From Alphaproteobacteria bacterium (GTDB taxonomy: Bacteria > Pseudomonadota > Alphaproteobacteria > Sphingomonadales > Sphingomonadaceae): 37,110 nucleotides of DNA. Below are positions 20,406-27,562 of this stretch, one piece after another. The stretch covers positions 1-37,110 of the forward strand of contig JAUIIG010000027.1 in NCBI GenBank assembly GCA_030431875.1, read 5' to 3'. How positions within the stretch are numbered: position 1 is the stretch's first letter; every line of letters starts with the position of its first letter. The notes below the pieces were generated by a model, which searched no databases, was not told the DNA's origin, and saw nothing but the letters and a program-made list of their open reading frames with translations. A program made the translations under genes and the position numbers.

Positions 20406-20492
20406 GCGGTCGTGGCGGAACTGGTAGACGCGCAACGTTGAGGTCGTTGTGGCCGAAAGGCCGTGGAAGTTCGAGTCTTCTCGACCGCACCA
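20406..20492 (+). tRNA. tRNA-Leu (anticodon GAG)
   Basis: Full cloverleaf: acceptor stem GCGGTCG (20406-20412) pairs with CGACCGC (20482-20488), discriminator A, encoded CCA at 20490-20492. D-arm with GGTAGACGC. Anticodon stem CAACG/CGTTG with loop TTGAGGT gives anticodon GAG, reading CUC/CUU. The long variable arm (GGCC-GAAA-GGCC) marks a type II tRNA, and the T-arm contains GTTCGAGTC. Confidence 0.96.
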
Positions 20493-20699
20493 TCATTCAT
20501 TTCCGACATGGAATAGCATCTTCGCAGTGGGGCTACCCTGTCCGGGGCGAGTGTGTTCTCGCGCCGGGCCTTCGCATGATTGCGCTCCCCGTCCGGACTA
20601 CCCTTGCCACGGACCTGACAGCCGCCGCGACACTCTTCGTCCGCAGGGCGTCAGCGCCGGGGTGCCGGCCAACTGGTTGGAAATGCAACTAATAGGCAA
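20493..20699. other. Intergenic stretch downstream of tRNA-Leu
   Basis: About 207 bases between the tRNA and the palindromic element of the next receptor. I see no open frame with coding character, no direct repeat of the tRNA 3' end that would mark an integration site, and no clear terminator. Confidence 0.5.
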
Positions 20700-20716
20700 T
20701 TTGACTTTCTCAAAAA
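20700..20716 (+). promoter_or_regulatory. Palindromic element upstream of the TonB receptor, copy 1
   Basis: Inverted repeat TTTGA-CTTTC-TCAAA (20700-20714) continuing as AA. A near-identical copy occurs at 23309-23326, ahead of the next operon: the shared string is TTTGACTTTNTCAAAAA. TTGACT inside it also looks like a -35 box. A MarR-type regulator is encoded at the end of the locus and is a candidate for binding here. Confidence 0.55.
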
Positions 20717-20743
20717 AGCCGCTCATTTGCTATTGTCAATAAG

Positions 20744-20774
20744 CCACCGGAAAGGTGGTACATGAGGGGAGGGG
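20744..20774 (+). promoter_or_regulatory. Leader hairpin and ribosome-binding site of the receptor gene
   Basis: CCACC-GGAAA-GGTGG forms a small hairpin at 20744-20758, followed by the strong Shine-Dalgarno GAGGGGAGGGG (20764-20774) and ATG at 20779. This decides the start over an in-frame earlier codon. The string AAAGGTGGTA is repeated ahead of the next operon (23323-23333). Confidence 0.5.
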
Positions 20775-20778
20775 AATT

Positions 20779-23256
20779 ATGGGAAGTCTTTCCATGTCCG
20801 CACGCCGTATGGCGCTGTTGGGCAGTTGTGCGTTGGTTGTCATGCCGGCAGTCGCCCTGGCTCAGGCAAGTGAAGCAGCGGGGGATGCTGCCGAACCGAC
20901 GACGGAACAACGCAGCGGGCCAGCCACCATCATCGTCACGGCGGAGCGGCGGGCCACGGACCTGCAGGAAACCCCGCTGTCCATCGTTGCGGTCACGCAG
21001 GAAATCATCGACGCCAAGGGTATCGAGAACCTGCAGGATCTCGCCACCTTTACCCCGAACCTCAATATCACGGGCGGTCGTGGCAGTGGCGGATCGAACC
21101 CGCAGTTCTCCATTCGCGGCGTGTCGGGTGGCGGCGGCGTCACCGGTGAACGCGGTGTCGGCCTGTACCTCGACGGCATCTATATCCCGCGCACCAACGG
21201 TTCAGTCCTGCGCGTGCTCGACATCGAACGGGTTGAAGTTCTGCGCGGGCCGCAAGGCACGCTGTTCGGCCGCAACTCGACCGGCGGTGCGATTCGCTAC
21301 TTCACCCAGCGGCCCGACCCCGGCGTCACCGAAGGCTATATCCGGGCGACCGTTGGGAACATGGAGCGGCACGACATCGTGGGTGCGCTCAACCTGCCGC
21401 TTGGCGACAATGCCGCACTGCGCGTGCAGGGCGCCTACCTCAACCAGGGTGGCTGGGTGCAGCGCGGTCCGCAGGACCTCGGCCGCACCACCGACTACAT
21501 CGGCCGTGCCGACCTGCGCTACGAGCCGACCAGCGACCTGACGATTGACCTCGGCTTCATCTATTCGCGGAACAAGAGCAACGGCACGCCGCACGTGTTC
21601 GAGGAATTCGACATGCGCCCGGGCATCGGTGACGGTTTCTGGGAAGGCAACTACGCCGACTGGCTCGGCGATGCCCTTATCGCCGACGGCCAAGAGCGGA
21701 TCGCGGCCTACAATGACCCGCGCATCGTCATCGACGATTTCACCGCGCCGGGTTTCTGCCTGATCGATGATTTCGATCCGGATTTCGACGATGCCTGCCT
21801 GCAGTTCGACAATACCGATTACTGGCAGGGCTCGCTGAACTTGTCCTACAACCTGTCGGACACGGTCAGCATTTCGAGCATCACCGGCATTTCCAGGCTC
21901 GATAACGAGAGCAACCTCGATTGGCAGTACCTGGGCACCGAAACGCGCCAGAACCAGATCGATTCCGAGGTGTTCTACCAGGAGTTGCAGCTCAATGCGG
22001 CGCTCTTCGAGGACGCCCTCGATCTGGTGGTCGGCGGGAGATACTTCCACGAGCGGGGGACTGCCGACACCTTCGTGCTGAACCGCCGCGGCACCAGCGA
22101 CGTGCCGCGCGGCGGTCCGTTTGCGAACACCCTGCGTCCCAATGGAAACGCCGATGCCGGCCTGTTCACGCGAACCGACACCTTCACAGTCCAGGAATCC
22201 GATTCCTATGGCATCTTCGCCAGCGGTACCTGGCACATCACGGACAGGCTGAATTTCACTGGTGGCCTGCGCTATGCGCACGACTACAAGGATTATCAGG
22301 AAACCGAGTTCGCGCACGAGACCTTCACCCCGGCTCCCGGCACCGATCGCACGACGGTGATGAGCGATTACAGCTGGGATCAACTCGACTGGCGCGCGTC
22401 GCTCGACTTCGACGTGACCGACGACTGGATGTGGTACGCTACCGTATCGAAGGCCTACAAGGCCGGCTCTTATGGCGGCGTGGAAATTGCCGATATCCAG
22501 ACCGGTGAATCGCAGAGCGCCCAGTTGATCCCGGTCGACCCCGAACGGGTCGTCAATTACGAAACGGGCATGCGTATCGAGGCCCTCGGCGGCAGGCTGC
22601 GCTTCAACCCGACTGCCTTCTACATGCAGTGGACCAACCGCCAGGCGGCACGGCAGGTGCAGTGTTCCGGCCAGCCCAGCTGCCCCGAACCGCCGGGCTT
22701 CACCATCCAGATCGTCAACAGTGGTGACGTCGACATCTACGGCTTCGAACTGGATGCGCAGCTGTACCTGACGGACGACTTCTGGCTCGACGGATCGGCC
22801 GGCTATACCGGTTACGACCTGAAGGACCCGGTCGCCAACTCCGGGCCCAACCTGTTCCCCGGGCCGCCGGAGTTCACCTTCAACGTCGGCGCCACGTACT
22901 CAGCCGACGTTGGTCCGGGCGAACTCACGTTCAATGCGAACTACGCCTATACCAGCGATCAGCCGACCCACCCGACGACGGAAGGGGATTCGGCCTACCA
23001 GCTGCCTTCGATCTCACTGGTCAATGCGCGCCTTCGCTTCGAGCCGGACAACGTGCCGGTGACGATCAGCCTGTTTGCCAACAACCTGCTGAACAATACC
23101 TATGCCAGCTATGCCACGCGCTTCGGCGGCGGCTACTGGGATCGCGGTGGACCGACGAGGATCCAGATCCCCCTCTCTGCCCCCGAACGTTCGGCACTGT
23201 TCGTCGTGCGGGGCAAGCCGCGCGAGGTGGGCCTGACGCTGCAGTACGATTTCTGA
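20779..23256 (+). CDS. TonB-dependent outer-membrane receptor
   Basis: 825-residue receptor of the large sphingomonad/Caulobacter group. The signal peptide comes from the ATG at 20779 (ALLGSCALVVMPAVALAQ, cleavage near residue 25-29). A short Glu/Gln region leads to a TonB-box-like IIVTAERRATDLQETPLSI. The plug is complete, with FSIRGVSGGGG, GLYLDGIYIPR and VEVLRGPQGTLFGRNSTGGA. The barrel follows with typical FTGGLRYAHD strands and a C-terminal TLQYDF. There are four barrel cysteines, in two nearby pairs (one around FCLIDDFDPDFDDACLQ, one at CSGQPSC), probably loop disulfides. The ligand is unknown. An intrinsic terminator follows, separating this gene from the exported-protein operon with which it shares a regulatory element. 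Confidence 0.93.
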   Translation: MGSLSMSARRMALLGSCALVVMPAVALAQASEAAGDAAEPTTEQRSGPATIIVTAERRATDLQETPLSIVAVTQEIIDAKGIENLQDLATFTPNLNITGGRGSGGSNPQFSIRGVSGGGGVTGERGVGLYLDGIYIPRTNGSVLRVLDIERVEVLRGPQGTLFGRNSTGGAIRYFTQRPDPGVTEGYIRATVGNMERHDIVGALNLPLGDNAALRVQGAYLNQGGWVQRGPQDLGRTTDYIGRADLRYEPTSDLTIDLGFIYSRNKSNGTPHVFEEFDMRPGIGDGFWEGNYADWLGDALIADGQERIAAYNDPRIVIDDFTAPGFCLIDDFDPDFDDACLQFDNTDYWQGSLNLSYNLSDTVSISSITGISRLDNESNLDWQYLGTETRQNQIDSEVFYQELQLNAALFEDALDLVVGGRYFHERGTADTFVLNRRGTSDVPRGGPFANTLRPNGNADAGLFTRTDTFTVQESDSYGIFASGTWHITDRLNFTGGLRYAHDYKDYQETEFAHETFTPAPGTDRTTVMSDYSWDQLDWRASLDFDVTDDWMWYATVSKAYKAGSYGGVEIADIQTGESQSAQLIPVDPERVVNYETGMRIEALGGRLRFNPTAFYMQWTNRQAARQVQCSGQPSCPEPPGFTIQIVNSGDVDIYGFELDAQLYLTDDFWLDGSAGYTGYDLKDPVANSGPNLFPGPPEFTFNVGATYSADVGPGELTFNANYAYTSDQPTHPTTEGDSAYQLPSISLVNARLRFEPDNVPVTISLFANNLLNNTYASYATRFGGGYWDRGGPTRIQIPLSAPERSALFVVRGKPREVGLTLQYDF

Positions 23257-23268
23257 TAGGCAGTGACA

Positions 23269-23312
23269 CTGTTGGCGGGGCGTAGCTCTTGCGCTCCGCC
23301 AACAGCTATTTT
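23269..23312 (+). terminator. Rho-independent terminator after the TonB receptor
   Basis: Ten-base perfect stem CTGTTGGCGG (23269-23278) and CCGCCAACAG (23296-23305) with a 17-base loop that can pair further (GCG/CGC), followed by CTATTTT. The T-tract runs directly into the second palindromic element. Confidence 0.85.
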
Positions 23313-23326
23313 GACTTTATCAAAAA
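23309..23326 (+). promoter_or_regulatory. Palindromic element upstream of the exported-protein operon, copy 2
   Basis: Inverted repeat TTTTGA-CTTTA-TCAAAA (23309-23325), six-base arms and a five-base spacer. It matches the element before the TonB receptor in all but one of 17 positions. TTGACT (23311-23316) could be a -35 box with TATGAA (23332-23337) as a rather close -10. Confidence 0.6.
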
Positions 23327-23343
23327 GGTGGTATGAAAGCGGT

Positions 23344-24267
23344 ATGAGCAAGGGACGAGTGCTAGCGGCAATGGTCGGTGCGGCCACATCACTTTTCGCG
23401 CTACCAGCCTCATCGCAGGATGACGGCGGGCTGGACACCAGCGGGATCGAGCAGCCTGAAGTCGAGCGTGTCTATACGCCGCTCACGGCTGAACGGCTGG
23501 AGGCGATGGTGCCCAAGCACCCCGGCTATCTCGGCGCCTTGGCTCCGGCCAACCTCAATGCTGATCGCCCGCCTGCGCCCATCGACATTACCGGCACCTG
23601 GTTCATCGACCTCAGCGAAGGCTTCGCGCACTACCTGTTCGGCCCGCCGTATCCGCGCTTCGGCCCGGAAGGGGTCGAGGCGCTGATCGAATCCGCCCGC
23701 GCCGAGGAGGAGGGCCGCCGCTATCGCAACTCGGTGGGCGACTGTTGGCCGCTGGGCATGCCGATGATCATGACGCGCGTCTGGCCCCATGCCTTCATCC
23801 AGCTGCCGACGGCGATCTACATGATTTCCGGCTTCAACAACTCGGTGCGCACGATCTTCATCGACGGGCGCGACTTCACCGATCCCGATCTCGTCGTCCC
23901 CAGCTACAACGGCGAGAGCGTTGGGCATTGGGAAGGCGACACGCTGGTGGTCGAGACCCGCTATTTCGAGACCGACCACCACTGGATCGATTCCGGCATC
24001 CCGATCAGCGACGAATTCAGCATCGTCGAGCGCTTCAGCCTGTCGGGTGCCGACAACGAGGTAATGACCGTCGAATACGTGCTGACCGACCCGCAGATGT
24101 GGGAAGGGGAGTGGCGCTCCACCAAGCAGTTCACGCGGCAGGACTACACAGACATCAACGAATCGCAGTGCATCTACGCCTACAATGCCAACCTGCCCGG
24201 CACCGAGCTGGGCAGCGAAGAGGCGGAAGAGCGGGGCACCAGCGAAGTCGAAGGAGTGATTGAATGA
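23344..24267 (+). CDS. Exported protein A of the DUF6152 locus
   Basis: 307 residues. The ATG at 23344 opens a signal peptide (VLAAMVGAATSLFALPASSQ). The mature protein has no enzyme motif that I recognise. It has landmarks of a widespread uncharacterised exported family: IDITGTWFI, a cysteine in GDCWPLGMPMIMT, the phrase ESVGHWEGDTLVVET, HWIDSGIPISDEFSIVERF, and a second cysteine near the C-terminus (ESQCIYAYN) that could pair with the first. Protein B (25051-25833) has the same landmarks in the same order, so the two are distant paralogues. The stop overlaps the next start by 4 bases (24264-24267). The ribosome site is weak. Confidence 0.85.
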   Translation: MSKGRVLAAMVGAATSLFALPASSQDDGGLDTSGIEQPEVERVYTPLTAERLEAMVPKHPGYLGALAPANLNADRPPAPIDITGTWFIDLSEGFAHYLFGPPYPRFGPEGVEALIESARAEEEGRRYRNSVGDCWPLGMPMIMTRVWPHAFIQLPTAIYMISGFNNSVRTIFIDGRDFTDPDLVVPSYNGESVGHWEGDTLVVETRYFETDHHWIDSGIPISDEFSIVERFSLSGADNEVMTVEYVLTDPQMWEGEWRSTKQFTRQDYTDINESQCIYAYNANLPGTELGSEEAEERGTSEVEGVIE

Positions 24268-24668
24268 AACGGATGGCTCTTGCCCTGGTGGCGGGTGCGC
24301 TGGCCCTGAGCGGCGGCGCTTCTGCACATCACAGCTTTGCCATGTTCAACCAGCGGGAGATCATGACGCTGGAAGGCACGGTAACCGAATTCCAGTGGAC
24401 CAACCCCCACGCCTTTATCGAACTGGACGTGCCGCAGCAGGGCCGGGTGGTGCACTGGTCGATCGAGCTCAACAGTCCCAACAACCTGCGCCGGCAGGGT
24501 TGGCGGCGCACCTCGCTGCGCCCGGGCGAAGAGGTGGTGCTGCGGATGAACCCGCTGCGCGACGGGCGTCACGGCGGGCTGTTCCTCTACCTGACCAAGG
24601 AAGACGGGACCGAACTCGATTCCGGGCTTCCGCGCAACGGCAGCCCCGTCAACGTGCCGAACTTGTGA
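24264..24668 (+). CDS. DUF6152 family exported protein, first copy
   Basis: 134 residues: signal peptide MKRMALALVAGALALSGGASA, predicted cleavage after A21, so the mature chain would start HHSFAMF. The core GTVTEFQWTNPHAFIELDV, HWSIELNSPNNL, and MNPLRDGRHGGLF is typical of DUF6152. It is probably a small periplasmic beta-rich protein of unknown role. Histidines H22, H23 and H49 are conserved in the second copy. Its start overlaps the stop of protein A (ATGA) and 11 bases separate it from the second DUF6152 gene. Confidence 0.88.
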   Translation: MKRMALALVAGALALSGGASAHHSFAMFNQREIMTLEGTVTEFQWTNPHAFIELDVPQQGRVVHWSIELNSPNNLRRQGWRRTSLRPGEEVVLRMNPLRDGRHGGLFLYLTKEDGTELDSGLPRNGSPVNVPNL

Positions 24669-24679
24669 GGAGGACAGAG

Positions 24680-25054
24680 ATGAAAATCACCAGGATCGCA
24701 GCTGCCGTTCTCGCACTGGCCGTGCTGGCCCCCATGCCCGGATCGGCGCACCATTCCTACTCGATGTTCGACATGCAGCGCACCGTCGTGCTCGATGCCA
24801 CGGTGACGCAGTTCCGCTGGTCGAACCCGCACGCCTTCATCCGCGCTGACGTGCAGGCAGGCGGCGAGACCGAACACTGGTCGATCGAGATGACCAGCCC
24901 CAACAACCTGGTGCAGGAAGGCTGGACCCGCCGCACCCTGCGCAATGGCGACCGGGTGCGGATCTGGGTCCACCCGCTGCGCAGCGGGGCACAGGGCGGC
25001 AGCTATGTCGGGGTGGAACTGCCTGACGGCACCACGCTGGGCGACGTCGAATGA
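24680..25054 (+). CDS. DUF6152 family exported protein, second copy
   Basis: 124 residues, ATG at 24680 with a strong GAGGAGG ten bases ahead. Signal peptide ending GSA, predicted cleavage after A23, giving a mature HHSYSMF. The core VTQFRWSNPHAFIRADV, HWSIEMTSPNNL, WVHPLRSGAQGGSY matches the first copy over its length, so this is a tandem duplication with considerable divergence; the C-terminus is shorter. The stop overlaps the start of protein B by 4 bases. Both copies keep the His-His start and the NPHA histidine. Confidence 0.88.
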   Translation: MKITRIAAAVLALAVLAPMPGSAHHSYSMFDMQRTVVLDATVTQFRWSNPHAFIRADVQAGGETEHWSIEMTSPNNLVQEGWTRRTLRNGDRVRIWVHPLRSGAQGGSYVGVELPDGTTLGDVE

Positions 25055-25833
25055 AGCGTGCTGCCCTGGCGCTGGCCCTGCTGACAGGGGCGGTGGCGGT
25101 GCAGGCGCAGGTGTCCTCGCCGGTGCCGGAAGGGCTTGCGGCGGAAGAGGACAGCGCCGGCTTCCCCCAGGGCCGCTTTGCCGAGCTGGATGCCTTGCCC
25201 GACTGGGGCGGCATCTGGTTCCTCATGCGCGACCCTGCCGGCGGCCCCGGACCGCAGCCGGTCCTGCAGGGCGACTATCTCGAACTGTCCGAACGCTGGC
25301 GCGAACAGGTGCGCAATAGCGACGGCGTGGAACTGCGCAGCCGTTCCAACTGTTCGCCGCCGGGCCTGCCGCGCATCATGCGGCTGGCCCAGTATCCCTA
25401 CGAATTCCTGTTCACGCCTGGTCGTGTCACGATCAACCAGGAAGCCTGGATGCAGACCCGCACGGTGTGGACCGACGGCCGCGACCATCCTCCGCTGGAA
25501 GAGCTGGATCCCAGCTTCCACGGCCATTCGATTGGCCATTGGGAAGGCGATACATTGGTGATCGACACGATCGGCATTTCCGACCGCCTCGAAGTTGGCG
25601 AAGGCGGCCGGCATTCGGATCAATTCCGGCTGGTCGAACGTATCGCCCTTTCGCCAGATGATCCGAACGTGCTCGTGAACCACATGACCATGACCGATCC
25701 CGAGGCCTTTGCAGAACCCTATGTGGTGGAGGTCCGCTACAGGCGTGATCGGCACGGCGCACTGATGGAGTTCCAGTGTGCCGAAAACGATCGCAATCCG
25801 GTTGGCGAGGACGGGCAGACCCTGTTCCTCTAA
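25051..25833 (+). CDS. Exported protein B of the DUF6152 locus
   Basis: 260 residues with a signal peptide (ALALALLTGAVAVQAQ). A paralogue of protein A by shared landmarks: DWGGIWFL, the cysteine block NCSPPGLPRIMR, HSIGHWEGDTLVIDT, SDQFRLVERIAL, and a second cysteine in MEFQCAEN. No catalytic motif can be named. It closes the four-gene run A, DUF6152, DUF6152, B; the MarR-type gene follows 83 bases later with a hairpin in between, so the regulator may be transcribed separately or at lower level. Confidence 0.85.
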   Translation: MKRAALALALLTGAVAVQAQVSSPVPEGLAAEEDSAGFPQGRFAELDALPDWGGIWFLMRDPAGGPGPQPVLQGDYLELSERWREQVRNSDGVELRSRSNCSPPGLPRIMRLAQYPYEFLFTPGRVTINQEAWMQTRTVWTDGRDHPPLEELDPSFHGHSIGHWEGDTLVIDTIGISDRLEVGEGGRHSDQFRLVERIALSPDDPNVLVNHMTMTDPEAFAEPYVVEVRYRRDRHGALMEFQCAENDRNPVGEDGQTLFL

Positions 25834-25916
25834 CGCAAGCCGCGCCCGACTGGTTTTTCTCGGGCGATCCGGTCTAGTATGAAGGTCGGTTGTGTGCCGA
25901 TGGAGCTGGGTGTGAA

Positions 25917-26444
25917 ATGAGCGAAGCAGGGGACGACGTTTTGGAGGCGCGAGCGCGCGAGCTCGATCCGCTGCGTTCCGGCAAGCGCACAGGCCCGCTC
26001 GCCCGGCTGATCAGCATGCGGGTGGTGGTCCTGTTCGGTTTCATGCGGCGTTCCGGTGTGCGGACGCGGCGGCGGCTGTTCGACATTTCGCAGACCGAGT
26101 GGCGCATCATGTCGCAGCTTGGACCATTCGCACCGCTTTCGCTCAACGGCCTGTCGGAACTGCTGTGCAAGGATCGCGGACAGTTGAGCCGGGCAGTCAA
26201 GGCATTGGTCGAGCGCGGCCTGGTGACCCGCAAGCGCAAGCCCAGCGGGCCGGAGATCGAGCTGGCCCTGAGCGAGGAAGGCAAGGTCATGTTCAAGGAC
26301 ATGATCGACCTCGCCATCGAGCGCGAGCAGATGCTGACCGAGGGGATAGATCCCGCCGATCTCGAAGTGGCCTTGCGGGTCATCGACCAGATGATCGTCC
26401 AGGCGGAGAAGCTGGTCGACGAGGATGGCGAAGCCGGGGACTGA
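25917..26444 (+). CDS. MarR-type winged-helix transcriptional regulator
   Basis: 175 residues, ATG at 25917. A 35-residue charged N-terminal arm precedes the MarR core. The helix-turn-helix region is ISQTEWRIMSQLGPFAPLS and LCKDRGQLSRAVKALVERGLV, and the wing is VTRKRKPSGPEIELALSEEG; helices at both ends (LARLISMRVVVLFGF and LEVALRVIDQMIVQAEKL) form the dimer interface. MarR proteins are ligand-responsive repressors that bind palindromes of about 15-20 bases. The 17-base inverted repeats before the receptor and operon are plausible targets. No copy of that repeat is seen before its own gene. Confidence 0.9.
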   Translation: MSEAGDDVLEARARELDPLRSGKRTGPLARLISMRVVVLFGFMRRSGVRTRRRLFDISQTEWRIMSQLGPFAPLSLNGLSELLCKDRGQLSRAVKALVERGLVTRKRKPSGPEIELALSEEGKVMFKDMIDLAIEREQMLTEGIDPADLEVALRVIDQMIVQAEKLVDEDGEAGD

Positions 26445-26545
26445 CCCTGCGCACCTTGCTGGCTTGCCAGCGTTCTCGCCACAAAGCGGAGATTGCCCGC
26501 CTTCGCGGTTGAAATGTGCAGGGGCTGGTTTAACGCCCTAGGCCG

Positions 26546-27562
26546 ATGATCACGGCCCTGCTCCTCAACGATACGCGAATCGACAACCATCACGGCTGCA
26601 CCACCGTGGTCGAGACGATCGACCGCCTGTGCGCCGCAAACGGTATCGAGGTGGTGGCGCGGGTTCCCGCGCACAGCGACTGGCGGCAGGACGAGGCCGC
26701 GCTGGCGGCGTTTCGGCAGGTCGATCTGGTGCTGGTCAACGGCGAGGGCACGATCCACCACGATCGCCCGGCGGGCAGGCTGCTGCTGGAAGCGGGGGCT
26801 CACGCTGCCTCGCTTGGCAAGCCCGCCGTGTTGCTCAACGCGACGTGGCAAGCGAATTCCTCCGAGGCGCTCGACCTGCTTGAGAGCTTCAGCATCGTGA
26901 GCGTTCGCGAGAGCGCCAGCGAGGCCGAGCTGGTCGGACACGGATTCACGCCGCGGCGTATTCCCGACCTCGCGCTGTTCCACGAACCGCAGGTGGCGGA
27001 ACGGCGCGAAGGCGTCCGCTATTGCGACAGCGTACAGGGAGACAAGGCCATGGCGCTTTACCGGCGTATGTGGGCGCTAGGGGCAGAGCCGTTGCCGATT
27101 GCGAAGCTCGACTGGCAGCCGATGATCGCCTTGCGCTGGTTGCGCCGGTGGAGCCCGCAGAAGACCGCGCTGCTCAACCCGGCCCACCTGGCGCTGGCCC
27201 TGCGCGCGACCTGGCAGGACTATACCCGGCAGGTTGCGGATCGGGACGACCTGACGACCAGGGTCGCCGCGAGCGAGCTGGTGGTGACGGGTCGTTTCCA
27301 CATGATGATCTTTGCCCTGGCGGCACAGACACCGCTGCTGGCGCTGGCCTCCAACACCCACAAGATCGGCGCGACCATGCGCGACGCTGGGCTGGAGGCG
27401 TGGCGGCAGGTCGACGACATCGCTGCCATCGACGCCGCGTTGCTCGAGAAAGCCTCCCGCTGGCACGGCGATGAGGCGGCGCGCCTGCAAGCCTTCCTCA
27501 CTGATGGCCGCAGCGCCATGCGCAACTTGTTCGCCGACGTGGCAAAGCTGGCTGGGCAGTGA
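26546..27562 (+). CDS. Polysaccharide pyruvyl transferase family protein
   Basis: 338 residues, cytoplasmic. The N-terminal ITALLLNDTRIDNHHGC, the LVLVNGEGTIHHD segment near 62-74, SIVSVRESASEAELVG and the C-terminal GRFHMMIFALAAQTPLLAL are landmarks of the CsaB/WcaK-like polysaccharide pyruvyl transferase fold, which adds ketal-linked pyruvate to surface sugars. The donor is normally phosphoenolpyruvate. It is the first gene of the polysaccharide region and is followed by the capsule-type gene with a TGATG overlap. Confidence 0.85.
   Translation: MITALLLNDTRIDNHHGCTTVVETIDRLCAANGIEVVARVPAHSDWRQDEAALAAFRQVDLVLVNGEGTIHHDRPAGRLLLEAGAHAASLGKPAVLLNATWQANSSEALDLLESFSIVSVRESASEAELVGHGFTPRRIPDLALFHEPQVAERREGVRYCDSVQGDKAMALYRRMWALGAEPLPIAKLDWQPMIALRWLRRWSPQKTALLNPAHLALALRATWQDYTRQVADRDDLTTRVAASELVVTGRFHMMIFALAAQTPLLALASNTHKIGATMRDAGLEAWRQVDDIAAIDAALLEKASRWHGDEAARLQAFLTDGRSAMRNLFADVAKLAGQ

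Noticed and set aside
20330-20692. Open frame across the tRNA-Leu gene
   Set aside because: It reads through the tRNA and its translation (GRGGTGRRATLRSL...) is the well-known artefact of tRNA-Leu genes translated as protein. There is no ribosome site.
25843-25866. Hairpin CGCCCGA ... TCGGGCG after protein B
   Set aside because: A perfect 7-base stem, but the T-run lies in the loop and none follows the stem, so I do not call it an intrinsic terminator. It may weaken read-through into the MarR gene.
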